A stretch of DNA of 64,000 nt from the NCBI GenBank assembly GCA_934271525.1, contig CAKQRL010000008.1:10852-74851 (forward strand), read 5' to 3'. The notes under the pieces are model-generated. The model saw nothing but the letters and a program-made list of their open reading frames with translations. It made no database searches and was not told where the DNA came from. This document shows positions 28,227 through 36,329 of this stretch, piece after piece. Both the position numbers and the translations under genes were made by a program. This stretch comes from an uncultured Rhodocyclaceae bacterium. Its GTDB lineage: Bacteria; Pseudomonadota; Gammaproteobacteria; Burkholderiales; Rhodocyclaceae. Within the stretch, counting starts at the first letter, position 1. The number at the start of each line of letters is the position of its first letter.

Positions 28227-29422
28227 GGATTTTTTTTGAAAAAACGCCGCAAGCGTGTGCCGATTTTTAGCTTGACGCGAATTGGATGTGTCCATGTTAA
28301 AAGCGTTCGATCTAAATAAATAAAAGAAGTCCAAGGAAAATAAACCAAACGTAAAAATCGTAAATATTTAAAACGCGGAAATAGTTTTGGTGGCAAGCCA
28401 AAATAACGACTTAAATATTTTGTTTCATAATAAAAAAACGGACCGTGGCACCAACTTTCACTTTTATCTGCAAAATAAGAATGCGTGCAATCCATATAAA
28501 TAATTTCAATATTTGGATTATTTTGCAACATAATGGAATTAAATGTGAGCTGATAACCAGTTACCTTGCGTGATTTTCTCAAAAGTAATATTTGTTTTGC
28601 ATTTTTGCAAAATAAAACATTGTGCCCAATGGAACCATCCGTAGCGGCAAAAACCTTGCAGTTTTGCAAAATAGCTAATTCTGTTAAAAAATCTAATTTC
28701 TCTGGATAAAAAATGTTAAACCTTGATTTTTAAAAATATTTTCTACTTCAATCTCATTATAATCCCTAAAACCAAAATATTTTGTTGGGTTTAAAAATTT
28801 TGTGCGAGAAAAATAAACTTTTTCAATATTTAAATTTTTTGGTGGTTTTAAATTCGGCAAATGATTTAATAAATTTAAATATTCTTTTGTGTAATGCTTG
28901 CAATTTTTTAAAAGCATATTGCAGAAAAAACACGCATCGGGCACGTGAATACGAGCAAAACGTGTTGGTTTGTCAATAATTTGAATATTTTCTATTGGAA
29001 AGCCAATAGATTTTAATAAATCCCAAAAATTTTTAGGTTGCGTGGCGGTTAAAGAAAATGGCGTATAAACAAATTTTAATTTTTTTAAATGTTGAAAGCG
29101 TTCGTCAAAATAAAACCACAAATGTTTTAAATGGTCTGATATGCAATGTCCCCAACAAATGCAAAAAGTGCCGATAAAAACCACTTCTTCATTGCAATAA
29201 CTTTACGGAGGGTAGCGCAGTTAAGACGGAATCCGCATCCACAAAAGTGTGTTGCAAATGTTTTTGATTAATCCAAACGCCGCCGTGTTTTTCGCCCGGG
29301 CAAATATCTGCATTTTCATAAGTGCGCACATCAAGCGCTTTGTCCGACAAAAATGATTTTTGGCTCGCTTTAATTAAAAAAGCCGCATCGTCTGGATGGA
29401 TAAAATTTGTGTTGATTGGCAT
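28223..29422 (-). pseudogene. GT61 (DUF563)-type glycosyltransferase, two frameshifts
   Basis: Three consecutive frames join into one protein of about 400 residues: 29422-29189, 29184-28693 and about 28730-28223. The middle part has GHCISDHLKHLWFYFDE and the last part CKVFAATDGSIGHN, in the order seen in GT61 enzymes. The first break is near 29190, where one base must be dropped (LLQ to EEVVFIG). The second is in T6 near 28716, where one extra T would give FFYPEKLDFLTELAIL. The shifts cancel, so the outer pieces share a frame. The gene is noticeably AT-rich compared with its neighbours. It could be decayed, or the breaks could be sequencing or assembly errors; the T6 site could also slip. As written no full enzyme is made. 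Confidence 0.7.
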
Positions 29423-29440
29423 CGTTTTGTTGCTAAAAAT

Positions 29441-29511
29441 CCACGGTCAACCAATTATTTTTTTGAAAATTATTTTTCAAAACTTTCAAAAAAATTCTAT
29501 GTTCACCGTGG
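29441..29511. repeat. Inverted GTTKACCGTGG pair, extra-long form (71 bp)
   Basis: The left arm is perfect and the right arm is the GTTCACC variant. The 49-base spacer holds two T/A tract units instead of one. It lies between comEA and the GT61 pseudogene. Confidence 0.8.
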
Positions 29512-29523
29512 AAAATTGAAATT

Positions 29524-29901
29524 TTATTTTGTGGCGTTGTCTGGTTTTAAGTTTTCGGTAGGAATTGGCAAAATTTCGCTTTTATCCGTTTTGGCAGCCG
29601 GTTTTGCAGGAAGTGTATCATTCGGTGCAATTTCGCCTTTTTGCGGCTCTTCGCCCACGTGCAAATCGTTTTTCAAACTTTCAACCGATTTATCGCCGAA
29701 GCCTTTGACCTTTTTCAAATCATCCACCGACTGAAACGCACCATTTTGCTCGCGGTATTCAATAATGCTTTTGGCTTTTGTAGGCCCCACGCCTTTTAAG
29801 GTTTCTAATTCTGCTTGGGTTGCGGTGTTTAAATTCACCGCCGCAAAGGCAAAGTTTGCGCCAGCAAAAAACAAAGCGATCATTTTTAATAAAAATTTCA
29901 T
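29524..29901 (-). CDS. comEA: ComEA-like competence DNA-binding protein
   Basis: The protein has 125 residues from ATG 29901 (GGAG six bases upstream; an ATG at 29913 would swallow it). A signal peptide ends ANFAFA. The helix-hairpin-helix domain follows at once: VNLNTATQAELETLKGVG, SIIEYREQNGAF and KVKGFGDKSVESLK. A Pro/Lys-rich tail of about 45 residues ends the protein. Periplasmic ComEA binds incoming double-stranded DNA and ratchets it through the outer membrane during natural transformation, which fits with the abundant uptake-like motif in this window. A pair of that motif lies just downstream. Confidence 0.88.
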   Translation of the reverse strand: MKFLLKMIALFFAGANFAFAAVNLNTATQAELETLKGVGPTKAKSIIEYREQNGAFQSVDDLKKVKGFGDKSVESLKNDLHVGEEPQKGEIAPNDTLPAKPAAKTDKSEILPIPTENLKPDNATK

Positions 29902-29923
29902 TGCTTTCTCCAAAAAATTGAAA

Positions 29924-29952
29924 ATTCTATATAAAATCCGCGATTTTCACAA
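29924..29952 (-). promoter_or_regulatory. Putative comEA promoter
   Basis: TTGTGA (29952-29947) and TAGAAT (29929-29924) are separated by 17 bases and end about 23 bases before the start codon. Confidence 0.5.
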
Positions 29953-30028
29953 AGTAAGCTAATGCCTTTTGGCTCTATTTCATTGACGGAAAAAAACGCA
30001 AGCTCACTGTTTTTTAAAAAAAATAACG

Positions 30029-30039
30029 GTTCACCGTGG
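30029..30039 (+). repeat. Single GTTCACCGTGG motif (variant) upstream of fkbM gene
   Basis: A one-base variant preceded by a T6/A8 tract, about 40 bases before the start of the methyltransferase gene. Confidence 0.7.
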
Positions 30040-30079
30040 ATTTTTATAAAATTTAGTTTTTTTTACAAAGGAAAAAGCA

Positions 30080-31278
30080 ATGAAACAACGCATCAAAAAG
30101 ATTTTTCAATTAAAAAAAATTCACTCGGGCAATTTAGCCGTGGGCGATGTGCAGCGGACAATGATTACTAGTTTTAGCATTCCAATCTTAGAGCGTTGCC
30201 GTATTTTGCTGGGTTCTGCGCCTATATCTAGTATAAATGAGGGGGGGGGGTAACCGCCGAACTTCAAACCATCCGCACGGTTTTTTATTTTTTTAAATGT
30301 CCGTTTTTTAAAACTACGAAAACAAGCATTGCGCAAAAAAAATATGCGTTAAGCACTGCACCTTGGGGCGATACCGATTTTTGCACCATCGGAAGATATG
30401 CTTTGCGTTGTTCTGATTTAAAAGAAAAAACTTTAAAACTTTGTGAGAATTTGCCAAAAGAAGACCAAGCATTTGTGGCTCGCCAAGTGGCGCTTTCAAA
30501 AGAGACGTGGGAATCACGCAGTTTTTGTGTGCGCAATTTAACTGAAAAAGAACGTGCCGACCACAATCGTTTAGAAAAAGAATTTTTTCCAAATTTTTTA
30601 AAAATAACCGATGATTTATATTTTTATGACGGTTATTTTTTACCAAAACCTGCATTCGGTATTTCAACATTTTTTTATAAACATTGTTTGCGTGAAATGT
30701 TTCCGCCGAATGTTTTAAATAAAATCCGCCAAAATAATATTGTGGATGTTGGTGGTTTTATTGCCGATTCAGCAATTATTTTTGAAAAAGAATTTTGTGA
30801 TAAAACAATATATTCTTTTGAACCGATGCGTGAAAATTTTGAAACAATGCAAAAAACAATGGCGTTCAATCATTCAAAACGCATTGTTGCCATCAATAAA
30901 GGTTTGGGTGCGCAAAATGAAACCCGAAGCATTTCAAAAAATGGCGGTGCCTCATCAATTTTATATAATACGACCGATGAAAAAGAAACCATTGAAATTA
31001 CAACGCTGGATGAATTTGTTGCGCAAAATAATTTGAAAATCGGTTTTATAAAAGTTGATACCGAAGGTTTTGAACAGCTATTTTTAGCAGGCGCTAAAAA
31101 AACTATTTGCGAACAAAAACCTGCGCTTTTAATTAGTATTTACCATTCACCAGACGATTATTTTAATATTAAACCTTTAATTGAAAGTTGGAATTTGGGT
31201 TATAAAATGCGCATTCACAAAGGAACGGATTTTACGTTAAGCGTGGAAACCGCCTTGTATTGTTATTTACCCGAATAA
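30080..31278 (+). CDS. FkbM-family methyltransferase, phase-variable, currently frame-shifted off
   Basis: An AAAGGAA site precedes ATG 30080. The frame runs 57 codons into a G10 tract (30241-30250) and stops at TAA 30251. Adding one G joins it in frame to the rest (from about 30253), giving about 399 residues. The joined protein aligns along its length with the on-phase paralogue at 57358: ERCRILLG before the tract, TAELQTI after it, then the methyltransferase core. FkbM marks are VDVGGFIADSAI (SAM loop), YSFEP, and KVDTEGFEQLFLAGA. Such enzymes O-methylate sugars of surface glycans. The gene is AT-rich relative to neighbouring housekeeping genes. In this molecule only a short peptide is expected, unless the C-terminal part starts internally at TTG 30403. 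Confidence 0.85.
30241..30250. repeat. Poly-G10 slippage tract in fkbM gene (off)
   Basis: Ten G within the reading frame; G8, G11 or G14 would restore the full protein. Confidence 0.9.
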
Positions 31279-31291
31279 AATATTCAAAAAA

Positions 31292-31339
31292 CCACGGTCA
31301 ACAAAAATTTTTTTCAAAAAAACTTTTTGTTGACCGTGG
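31292..31339. repeat. Inverted GTTKACCGTGG pair, 48 bp
   Basis: Both arms are perfect with a T7-C-A7 spacer, between the convergent fkbM gene and the envelope operon. Confidence 0.9.
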
Positions 31340-31390
31340 ATTTTTTTAAATTAAACAATTTCAATAAATTAAATCATTTAATTTAAAAAA

Positions 31391-32227
31391 TTATTCAACT
31401 GGCACCAACAAGGAAGGTGCGCCAAAACCTTTTAATTGCGCATTGGATTGTTCAAAATACGCACGCCAAAATGTTTCTAAGTTTTTCATCGTTTTAGGGT
31501 CGCGGTAAACTTCGGGTTTGCCTTTTTCCGCCGCGATTAACCCCGCACCCAAAACATAAACGCGCGCACCTGCAAAATCAGCAAAAAGTTGGTTGGCATC
31601 CACTTTTTTCAATTCCGCCTGCGCGTTGATATTGCGCACGTTTTTGTGGGCGTAAAAACTTGAAATGCTTGAATTTTCAAGCATATCGGAGATTAAAAAC
31701 AACACTTTTTGCGGCGCGGTGCTGACTTTGACGCGATCAGATAAAGCCGAGAGAGAACTTAAAACATCCGAATTTTTCAAGTCTTTTTGCGTGTTTTGAA
31801 AGGCTTGGGCAAGTGCTTCGGCGGCAATTTTTCTGCCGTATTTTTTTTGGCGATCCAAGCATAAATCAAAGTTTTTTAATTTTTTAACGCCAATGGATGA
31901 ACGCTGAGCCTTTTCAATGCCCGTTTGCAAAGCGCCTTCTGCCAAAACTTCCAAGTAGCGCCCTTGCGAAAATGCCGAAAAAACGCCCAACACAAAGGCA
32001 TTGCCCGGCTGAATGAGGGCGGATACGCGCTGGCGCACATCGTTTTGCAGCGATGCATTCAACAGCGTGGTTTGGTCAATAAAAATAAAAACTTCTTTTT
32101 GCGGCGCGGGCGTTTGAATTTCGGCGGAAAGTCCTGTTTTGGCGTAACAATCGGGAATTTCAGCAAAGGCGGGCGCACTGGCAAAAAGCGCCGCGCAGAG
32201 TGTGAAAGTAGCAAGGGTTTTGCGCAT
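31391..32227 (-). CDS. Secreted protein, possibly vWA-like, third gene of envelope operon
   Basis: This 278-residue protein has a signal peptide ending APAFA. KEVFIFIDQTTLLN near residue 45 and KVLFLISDMLENSS near 170 are spaced like the beta strands that carry metal-site residues in von Willebrand A domains, though the first lacks the classic DxSxS. Two Cys (CYAKTG and DLCLDR) could pair in the periplasm. It is the last gene of a three-gene minus-strand operon with an OmpA-like lipoprotein and a polytopic membrane protein, 13 bases after the latter. I do not recognise the family. Confidence 0.65.
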   Translation of the reverse strand: MRKTLATFTLCAALFASAPAFAEIPDCYAKTGLSAEIQTPAPQKEVFIFIDQTTLLNASLQNDVRQRVSALIQPGNAFVLGVFSAFSQGRYLEVLAEGALQTGIEKAQRSSIGVKKLKNFDLCLDRQKKYGRKIAAEALAQAFQNTQKDLKNSDVLSSLSALSDRVKVSTAPQKVLFLISDMLENSSISSFYAHKNVRNINAQAELKKVDANQLFADFAGARVYVLGAGLIAAEKGKPEVYRDPKTMKNLETFWRAYFEQSNAQLKGFGAPSLLVPVE

Positions 32228-32240
32228 TTTTTTGACCTTT

Positions 32241-33824
32241 TTAAAACAAATCGTCCAACTCGGCAGCTTTTGCGGCTTGGTTGCGTGCGTCTTTGCGTGC
32301 TTTGAGCAGTGCTTTTAATTCTTCGGTGATTGCTTCAATAGGCAAAGTTTGACAATACGCTTTTTCTTTTTCCACATCGTTTAAAAATTCCAAATGCGCT
32401 TTGATTTCTTCAAAACTCGGCACATTGTCGTTATTTGGCGCATTATCAATGGTTTGTGGGGAAGGCAAAACAGCAGGTTTTTCTTCTTCGTGGGATTTTA
32501 ATGCGGGCGGCGTTTCTTCCACAATTTGCGGGGTGTGGTGAGCAACTTCCACGTTGGGCGTTGCCGATGTTTCTTGCGGTTTCTCGGTTTGATTGGGCGC
32601 AATTTTGATGCCCTTGTCGTAATCCAAATAATCCACAAAGGATTTTGACGTTTGAAAATTCAATCCGTCAATGGCTTTTTTGGCTTGCAAAGAACGCCAT
32701 TTGGTTAAACTGGCTTGCGCATATTTGATGGCAAGTGCTTTGTTTTTGTAACTATTGAAATCGGGATAATCCAAAACATGTTCGTAAGCAGCGAAAGATT
32801 CTCTGCCCACAAAAGCCGATTTGCGACCAACCACAATGCCCACAATCTGTGTGATGATGAAAATAAACGCCAACATAATGAAAGCCGCAATCCCTTCTTG
32901 GCGTGTGGCGGATTGAATTTCCGAAAAGGCTTTGTTGTCCGCCGCTTGTTGTGGTTCGGTGATTTCGTCCGGCAACACCATTGCAAACGGGTCGGCAGAA
33001 GATGCGCTTTCTTCTTGTTGCAAAGTTGTTTCGTTCGTTAAATCTCGTTCCATGGCGTTGTAGCGCATCCACGTGGAGGTAGTAGCAATGACCACAATGG
33101 CAATAAAGGTAACCCATCGCATAAAACTTGATTGTTCTACTCTATCAATACGATTTAAGGCACGTTGATAGTCGGGGTTGTTTTTGCCATCTTCTGTGAG
33201 TTTATCTTTATCTTGTTGGTCAGCCAAATCAACCTTCTCATTATTGAGATTTTTGTCCTTGTTTTCTTTTTTTAGCTTGATGTAATAGTTGATTTTCCTT
33301 GCGCAATACCATTCTTTGCCTGCCTCGTGGGTGAGAATGACCATCACAATACAAATCACGGTGACGATGGCAAACATTAAAAGAACGTGCGTGTTTTCGC
33401 TGGCTTCCATCGCCATCCATTTGCCCAGCATATAAGAAAAGCCTAATGATTCGGCTGTAACCAAAATTGCCAAAACAATCCACATAAAAAACGGTGTGGG
33501 TTTTTGTTTGGAATCTCCCGCAAGTGATATGTATTGTCTGTAACGATTAAAGTTTTTTTCTCCCCAACAAGCTTTTATATGTTTGGCATATTCGGTGCAA
33601 ATGTTTTCTTCGGATATACGGAATCCCGGATACGTTCCGGGGTCGTAACTACTTTCTCTGGCAATGGTGCCAAAAAACGGAAAATTCATTTTGAAGTGCA
33701 ACCGACGCAAAGAATCGATGAATTGGTAAATCAAATAAATGGCGATCAACGCCAAAAGCGCAATGCCCAAACTCAACAACCAACGGGTTGTGATAAAAAG
33801 CCACAAAGTTTCAACAAAATCCAC
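32241..33824 (-). CDS. Polytopic membrane protein of unknown function, second gene of envelope operon
   Basis: The protein has about 527 residues. Predicted membrane segments lie near 13-38, 112-135, 146-168, 238-256 and 312-338, with a charged cytoplasmic-type stretch rich in Lys/Asp (about 180-225) between them. A long hydrophilic C-terminal tail (about 345-527) is rich in Pro, Glu and Ala. I choose GTG 33824: GGGAG lies six bases upstream, and the GTG is part of the repeat motif; a TTG six bases earlier is also possible. Some resemblance to MotA/ExbB-like energy-coupling proteins was considered but no motif supports it. The family is not recognised. Confidence 0.7.
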   Translation of the reverse strand: MDFVETLWLFITTRWLLSLGIALLALIAIYLIYQFIDSLRRLHFKMNFPFFGTIARESSYDPGTYPGFRISEENICTEYAKHIKACWGEKNFNRYRQYISLAGDSKQKPTPFFMWIVLAILVTAESLGFSYMLGKWMAMEASENTHVLLMFAIVTVICIVMVILTHEAGKEWYCARKINYYIKLKKENKDKNLNNEKVDLADQQDKDKLTEDGKNNPDYQRALNRIDRVEQSSFMRWVTFIAIVVIATTSTWMRYNAMERDLTNETTLQQEESASSADPFAMVLPDEITEPQQAADNKAFSEIQSATRQEGIAAFIMLAFIFIITQIVGIVVGRKSAFVGRESFAAYEHVLDYPDFNSYKNKALAIKYAQASLTKWRSLQAKKAIDGLNFQTSKSFVDYLDYDKGIKIAPNQTEKPQETSATPNVEVAHHTPQIVEETPPALKSHEEEKPAVLPSPQTIDNAPNNDNVPSFEEIKAHLEFLNDVEKEKAYCQTLPIEAITEELKALLKARKDARNQAAKAAELDDLF

Positions 33825-33831
33825 GGTCAAC
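33821..33831 (-). repeat. Single CCACGGTCAAC motif providing a start codon
   Basis: On the minus strand GTTGACCGTGG contains the GTG start of the 33824 gene, and GGGAG sits directly before the motif. Confidence 0.8.
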
Positions 33832-33851
33832 TCCCAAAAATTTTTAAAAAA

Positions 33852-35417
33852 TCAACGTTTTGCCAAGGATGGCGCAAAAGGCGCTTGGTAAATTTTGCCC
33901 TCTTTGATATAGCGCAAGTTGCTCTGCGGGCTTGCCGCACCTTTGTTTAAAACCAAATCAATGCATTGCATTGGCGCATTTTTGCCTTCCACAAAAACGC
34001 GATACAAAACGCCTTTTTGCCCTTGATACGCATTGACTTTGGGTTGATTGCGGAAAGTAGGTTGTGCTTTTTTGTTCGGTTGATAATCTTTATAAACCAA
34101 CAAATTCGGTTGCCCAACCGGCGCACCGCCATCGCGCAACACAGCAACGTTGGTGATGGCCACCAAATGACCATTGACTGTGTCCGACCACGATGTGCCA
34201 TAAAGCCCGGGCAAAAAATCGTTGGTTTTGTATTGGGTCGCACCATTTGCCAAAGATTTCACACCGTGCGCTTGGCGGTAAGAATCCTCAATGCAATTAT
34301 CCACAATGCTTGTGGCTGCTTCGGCTTGGCGAATGAAAAAGCCCGCGCGCTCGTTTGATTTGACTTTGCCAATATCAATGCTTGTTGCCTGAACGCTGCC
34401 GCCAAAATCAATAAAGGCGGGGTTGGTCGGCACGGCTTTTTTCGGTGTGATAACGCTTGGCGCGGCGGCGATGGTTTTTTTAGCCGTTGATTTTTCAGCC
34501 ATTTTTGCCGCAATTTTTGAAGATTGCGGTGATTTTTGGAATTTTTCCACGGTTGACCGTGGATTTTTTTCAGATTTTGGGCGATAAAACGCCGTATTCG
34601 GTTGGCGCGATTGCAAATAAACGTTAAAAGCTTCATCGCTGCTTAAATCCACAATTTCCACGCGGCGATTTTGGCGGCGCCCTTCTTTTGTGCGATTGTC
34701 CGCCACTGGCAAAGTCTCACCCGCACCTTGATAAAAAATTTGCGCTTTATCAAAACCTTGTTGCGCAAAAATTTGCGCAACAGAACGCGCACGTTTTTCA
34801 GACAAATCTGCATTTTTTTGGGTGTTGCCCGTGTCGTCCGTGTGGCCGATGAGCAAAATGCGCATTTTCTTTTGGCGCGCTTTTAATTCGGCTTGAACGT
34901 TTTTGTCGGTTGGGGTTTCATTTGATTCTTCTGCACGGTATTGCTGCGCCATTTGCGCAAAAACCTTTGCCGCTTGTGGCGTTGGGTTGGGAGAACCAAC
35001 AATAAATTGTTCATCTGCCATAATTTGTGCGCTCATCCCAACGGTTGTTTGGTTGCCTGATTCATCCACTGCGTTTAAATCGCGCATTTGAAGTTCTAGG
35101 TTGTTGGCTTTGGCGATTTTGTATAGTTCGCAACGTCTGCGGTCAATATCGTAACCCACCAAACCGCCGATTAAACCGCCTGCCAAAGCGCCCAACGCCG
35201 TGCCAGCGGTGCGGCTATTTTTGGCAATAACATTGCCCAAAATTGCCCCGCCAATGGCGCCCACCGCAATGCCGATGTTGCGGGCGTTGTTGGCGCAAGG
35301 GTCATCGCTGGCAAAGGTTTCTTTGAATTGTGTTTGGATGGTTTGCATTTGCCCGCAACCTGTGGAAAAGGCGCAAATGGCAAGCGCAATGGCGGTTTTT
35401 TTGTAGCAAAAGCGCAT
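33852..35417 (-). CDS. OmpA-family lipoprotein with glycine-zipper, first gene of envelope operon
   Basis: The protein has 521 residues from ATG 35417 (a longer frame to 35468 lacks a signal peptide). The lipobox is FSTGC. A glycine-zipper segment follows (GIAVGAIGGAILGNVIA and GALAGGLIGGLVGYDID). An OmpA peptidoglycan-binding domain runs over about 170-265, with IGHTDDTGNTQKNADLSEKR and the closing RRQNRRVEI. A low-complexity Lys/Ala linker then leads to a C-terminal domain of about 180 residues that I do not recognise. The 16-bp repeat palindrome at 34547 encodes part of that linker. The protein probably anchors the operon products between the outer membrane and peptidoglycan. Confidence 0.8.
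   Translation of the reverse strand: MRFCYKKTAIALAICAFSTGCGQMQTIQTQFKETFASDDPCANNARNIGIAVGAIGGAILGNVIAKNSRTAGTALGALAGGLIGGLVGYDIDRRRCELYKIAKANNLELQMRDLNAVDESGNQTTVGMSAQIMADEQFIVGSPNPTPQAAKVFAQMAQQYRAEESNETPTDKNVQAELKARQKKMRILLIGHTDDTGNTQKNADLSEKRARSVAQIFAQQGFDKAQIFYQGAGETLPVADNRTKEGRRQNRRVEIVDLSSDEAFNVYLQSRQPNTAFYRPKSEKNPRSTVEKFQKSPQSSKIAAKMAEKSTAKKTIAAAPSVITPKKAVPTNPAFIDFGGSVQATSIDIGKVKSNERAGFFIRQAEAATSIVDNCIEDSYRQAHGVKSLANGATQYKTNDFLPGLYGTSWSDTVNGHLVAITNVAVLRDGGAPVGQPNLLVYKDYQPNKKAQPTFRNQPKVNAYQGQKGVLYRVFVEGKNAPMQCIDLVLNKGAASPQSNLRYIKEGKIYQAPFAPSLAKR
34547..34562. repeat. Fused GTTKACCGTGG palindrome (16 bp) in coding sequence
   Basis: The two arms overlap into CCACGGTTGACCGTGG with no spacer, in the linker of the OmpA-family gene (NPRSTVEKF). 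It is the most compact form in the window. Confidence 0.85.
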
Positions 35418-35523
35418 TTGGAAAATCCCGAAAATAAAATGGCGCAAATTGTAACAAAAAACACACAAGCTCGCCTAAAACAAGATTGTGTTGCATTTAT
35501 TTTTGAAAGATGAATATTAAATT

Positions 35524-35573
35524 CCACGGTAAACAAATAATTATTTTCAAAATAAATAAAATGTTTACCGTGG
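35524..35573. repeat. Inverted GTTKACCGTGG pair, 50 bp
   Basis: Both arms are perfect; the spacer is AT-rich but lacks the clean T7/A7 tract, so it looks diverged. It lies between divergent genes. Confidence 0.85.
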
Positions 35574-35702
35574 ATTTTTTTAAATCACGGCAAGCGAATG
35601 ATTTTTTCTATTTCCTCCGTCTTGCCAAAAAAACAACCTTTTTCTGTTGAAAGAAGCGATATTATTTTTTTAAGCATTTAAAAATATGAAAAAAACGATT
35701 TT

Positions 35703-35713
35703 CTACGGTAAAC
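35703..35713 (-). repeat. Degenerate single motif CTACGGTAAAC
   Basis: A one-mismatch arm followed by a T7 tract, about 80 bases before pgpA. Confidence 0.6.
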
Positions 35714-35791
35714 AAAAAGTTTTTTTAAATTTTATGCTGTTTAATTCCCAAGCCGTTTTAAAATACGTTTTTTTAAAGTAAAAAAAAGAAA

Positions 35792-36280
35792 ATGAATCCC
35801 TCTTGGCTTTTTTTGGTAAAGTCGCCTGCGCATTTTGTGGCATTGGGTTGTGGTTCAGGGCTAGCAAAACGTGCGCCCGGCACCTTCGGCACTTTGTTTG
35901 CATGGGCATCGTTTTACGCTTTGGCGTTTTTGCCTGCCGCCGTTTTTTGGGGATGGATAATTGTTTGCGTTGTTGTTGGGTTGTGGTGTATGCATTTAAC
36001 GGGAAAAGCGTTAAATAACCCAGACCACAGCAGCATTGTGTGGGATGAAATTGTGCCTTTTTGGGCATTGTTGGCGCTTTTGCCTTTTAACGTTTTTTAT
36101 CACGCCGCTGCTTTTGTTCTCTTTCGTTTTTATGACATCACCAAACCTTGGCCAGCAAGTTTTTTTGATAACAAAGTCAAAAACGCTTTTGGCGTGTTGA
36201 TGGACGATGTTGTTGCCGCTTTTTTTGCTGGCGCTACAATTTTTGGCGTTGACTTGTTCTTTCAAAAAACCTTGGCGTAA
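35792..36280 (+). CDS. pgpA: Phosphatidylglycerophosphatase A
   Basis: This 162-residue inner-membrane enzyme removes phosphate from phosphatidylglycerophosphate to give phosphatidylglycerol. Family marks are FVALGCGSGLAKRAPGTFGT at the N-terminus, SSIVWDEIVPFW in the middle and YDITKPWPASFFDNKVKN followed by GVLMDDVVAA. Four hydrophobic segments fit the known topology. The leader is A-rich without a clear ribosome site. Confidence 0.95.
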   Translation: MNPSWLFLVKSPAHFVALGCGSGLAKRAPGTFGTLFAWASFYALAFLPAAVFWGWIIVCVVVGLWCMHLTGKALNNPDHSSIVWDEIVPFWALLALLPFNVFYHAAAFVLFRFYDITKPWPASFFDNKVKNAFGVLMDDVVAAFFAGATIFGVDLFFQKTLA

Positions 36281-36296
36281 TTCAAAAAAATATTCG

Positions 36297-36307
36297 CTTG
36301 ACCGTGG
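36297..36307 (+). repeat. Degenerate single motif CTTGACCGTGG
   Basis: A one-mismatch arm between pgpA and the envC-like gene, preceded by A7. Confidence 0.65.
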
Positions 36308-36329
36308 AAAATCTTTAAAATACTGCCTT

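Larger units (their letters stand above)
35418..35791. other. Intergenic region without a gene
   Basis: Between the divergent envelope operon and pgpA lie one full repeat pair, one degenerate arm and AT-rich sequence that should hold both promoters; no convincing hexamers or small ORF were found. Confidence 0.5.

Noticed and set aside
29962..30171. A 69-codon plus-strand frame before the fkbM gene
   Set aside because: No ribosome site; it runs through the repeat arm and overlaps the methyltransferase start in another frame.
30403..31278. The TTG at 30403 as the true start of the fkbM gene
   Set aside because: No ribosome site, and the paralogue at 57358 shows that the N-terminal domain across the G tract belongs to the protein.
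31391..35417. Zorya-like defence system, because of an OmpA-domain protein beside a multi-helix membrane protein
   Set aside because: No MotA/ExbB-type motor motif, no helicase or nuclease gene follows, and the third gene is secreted.
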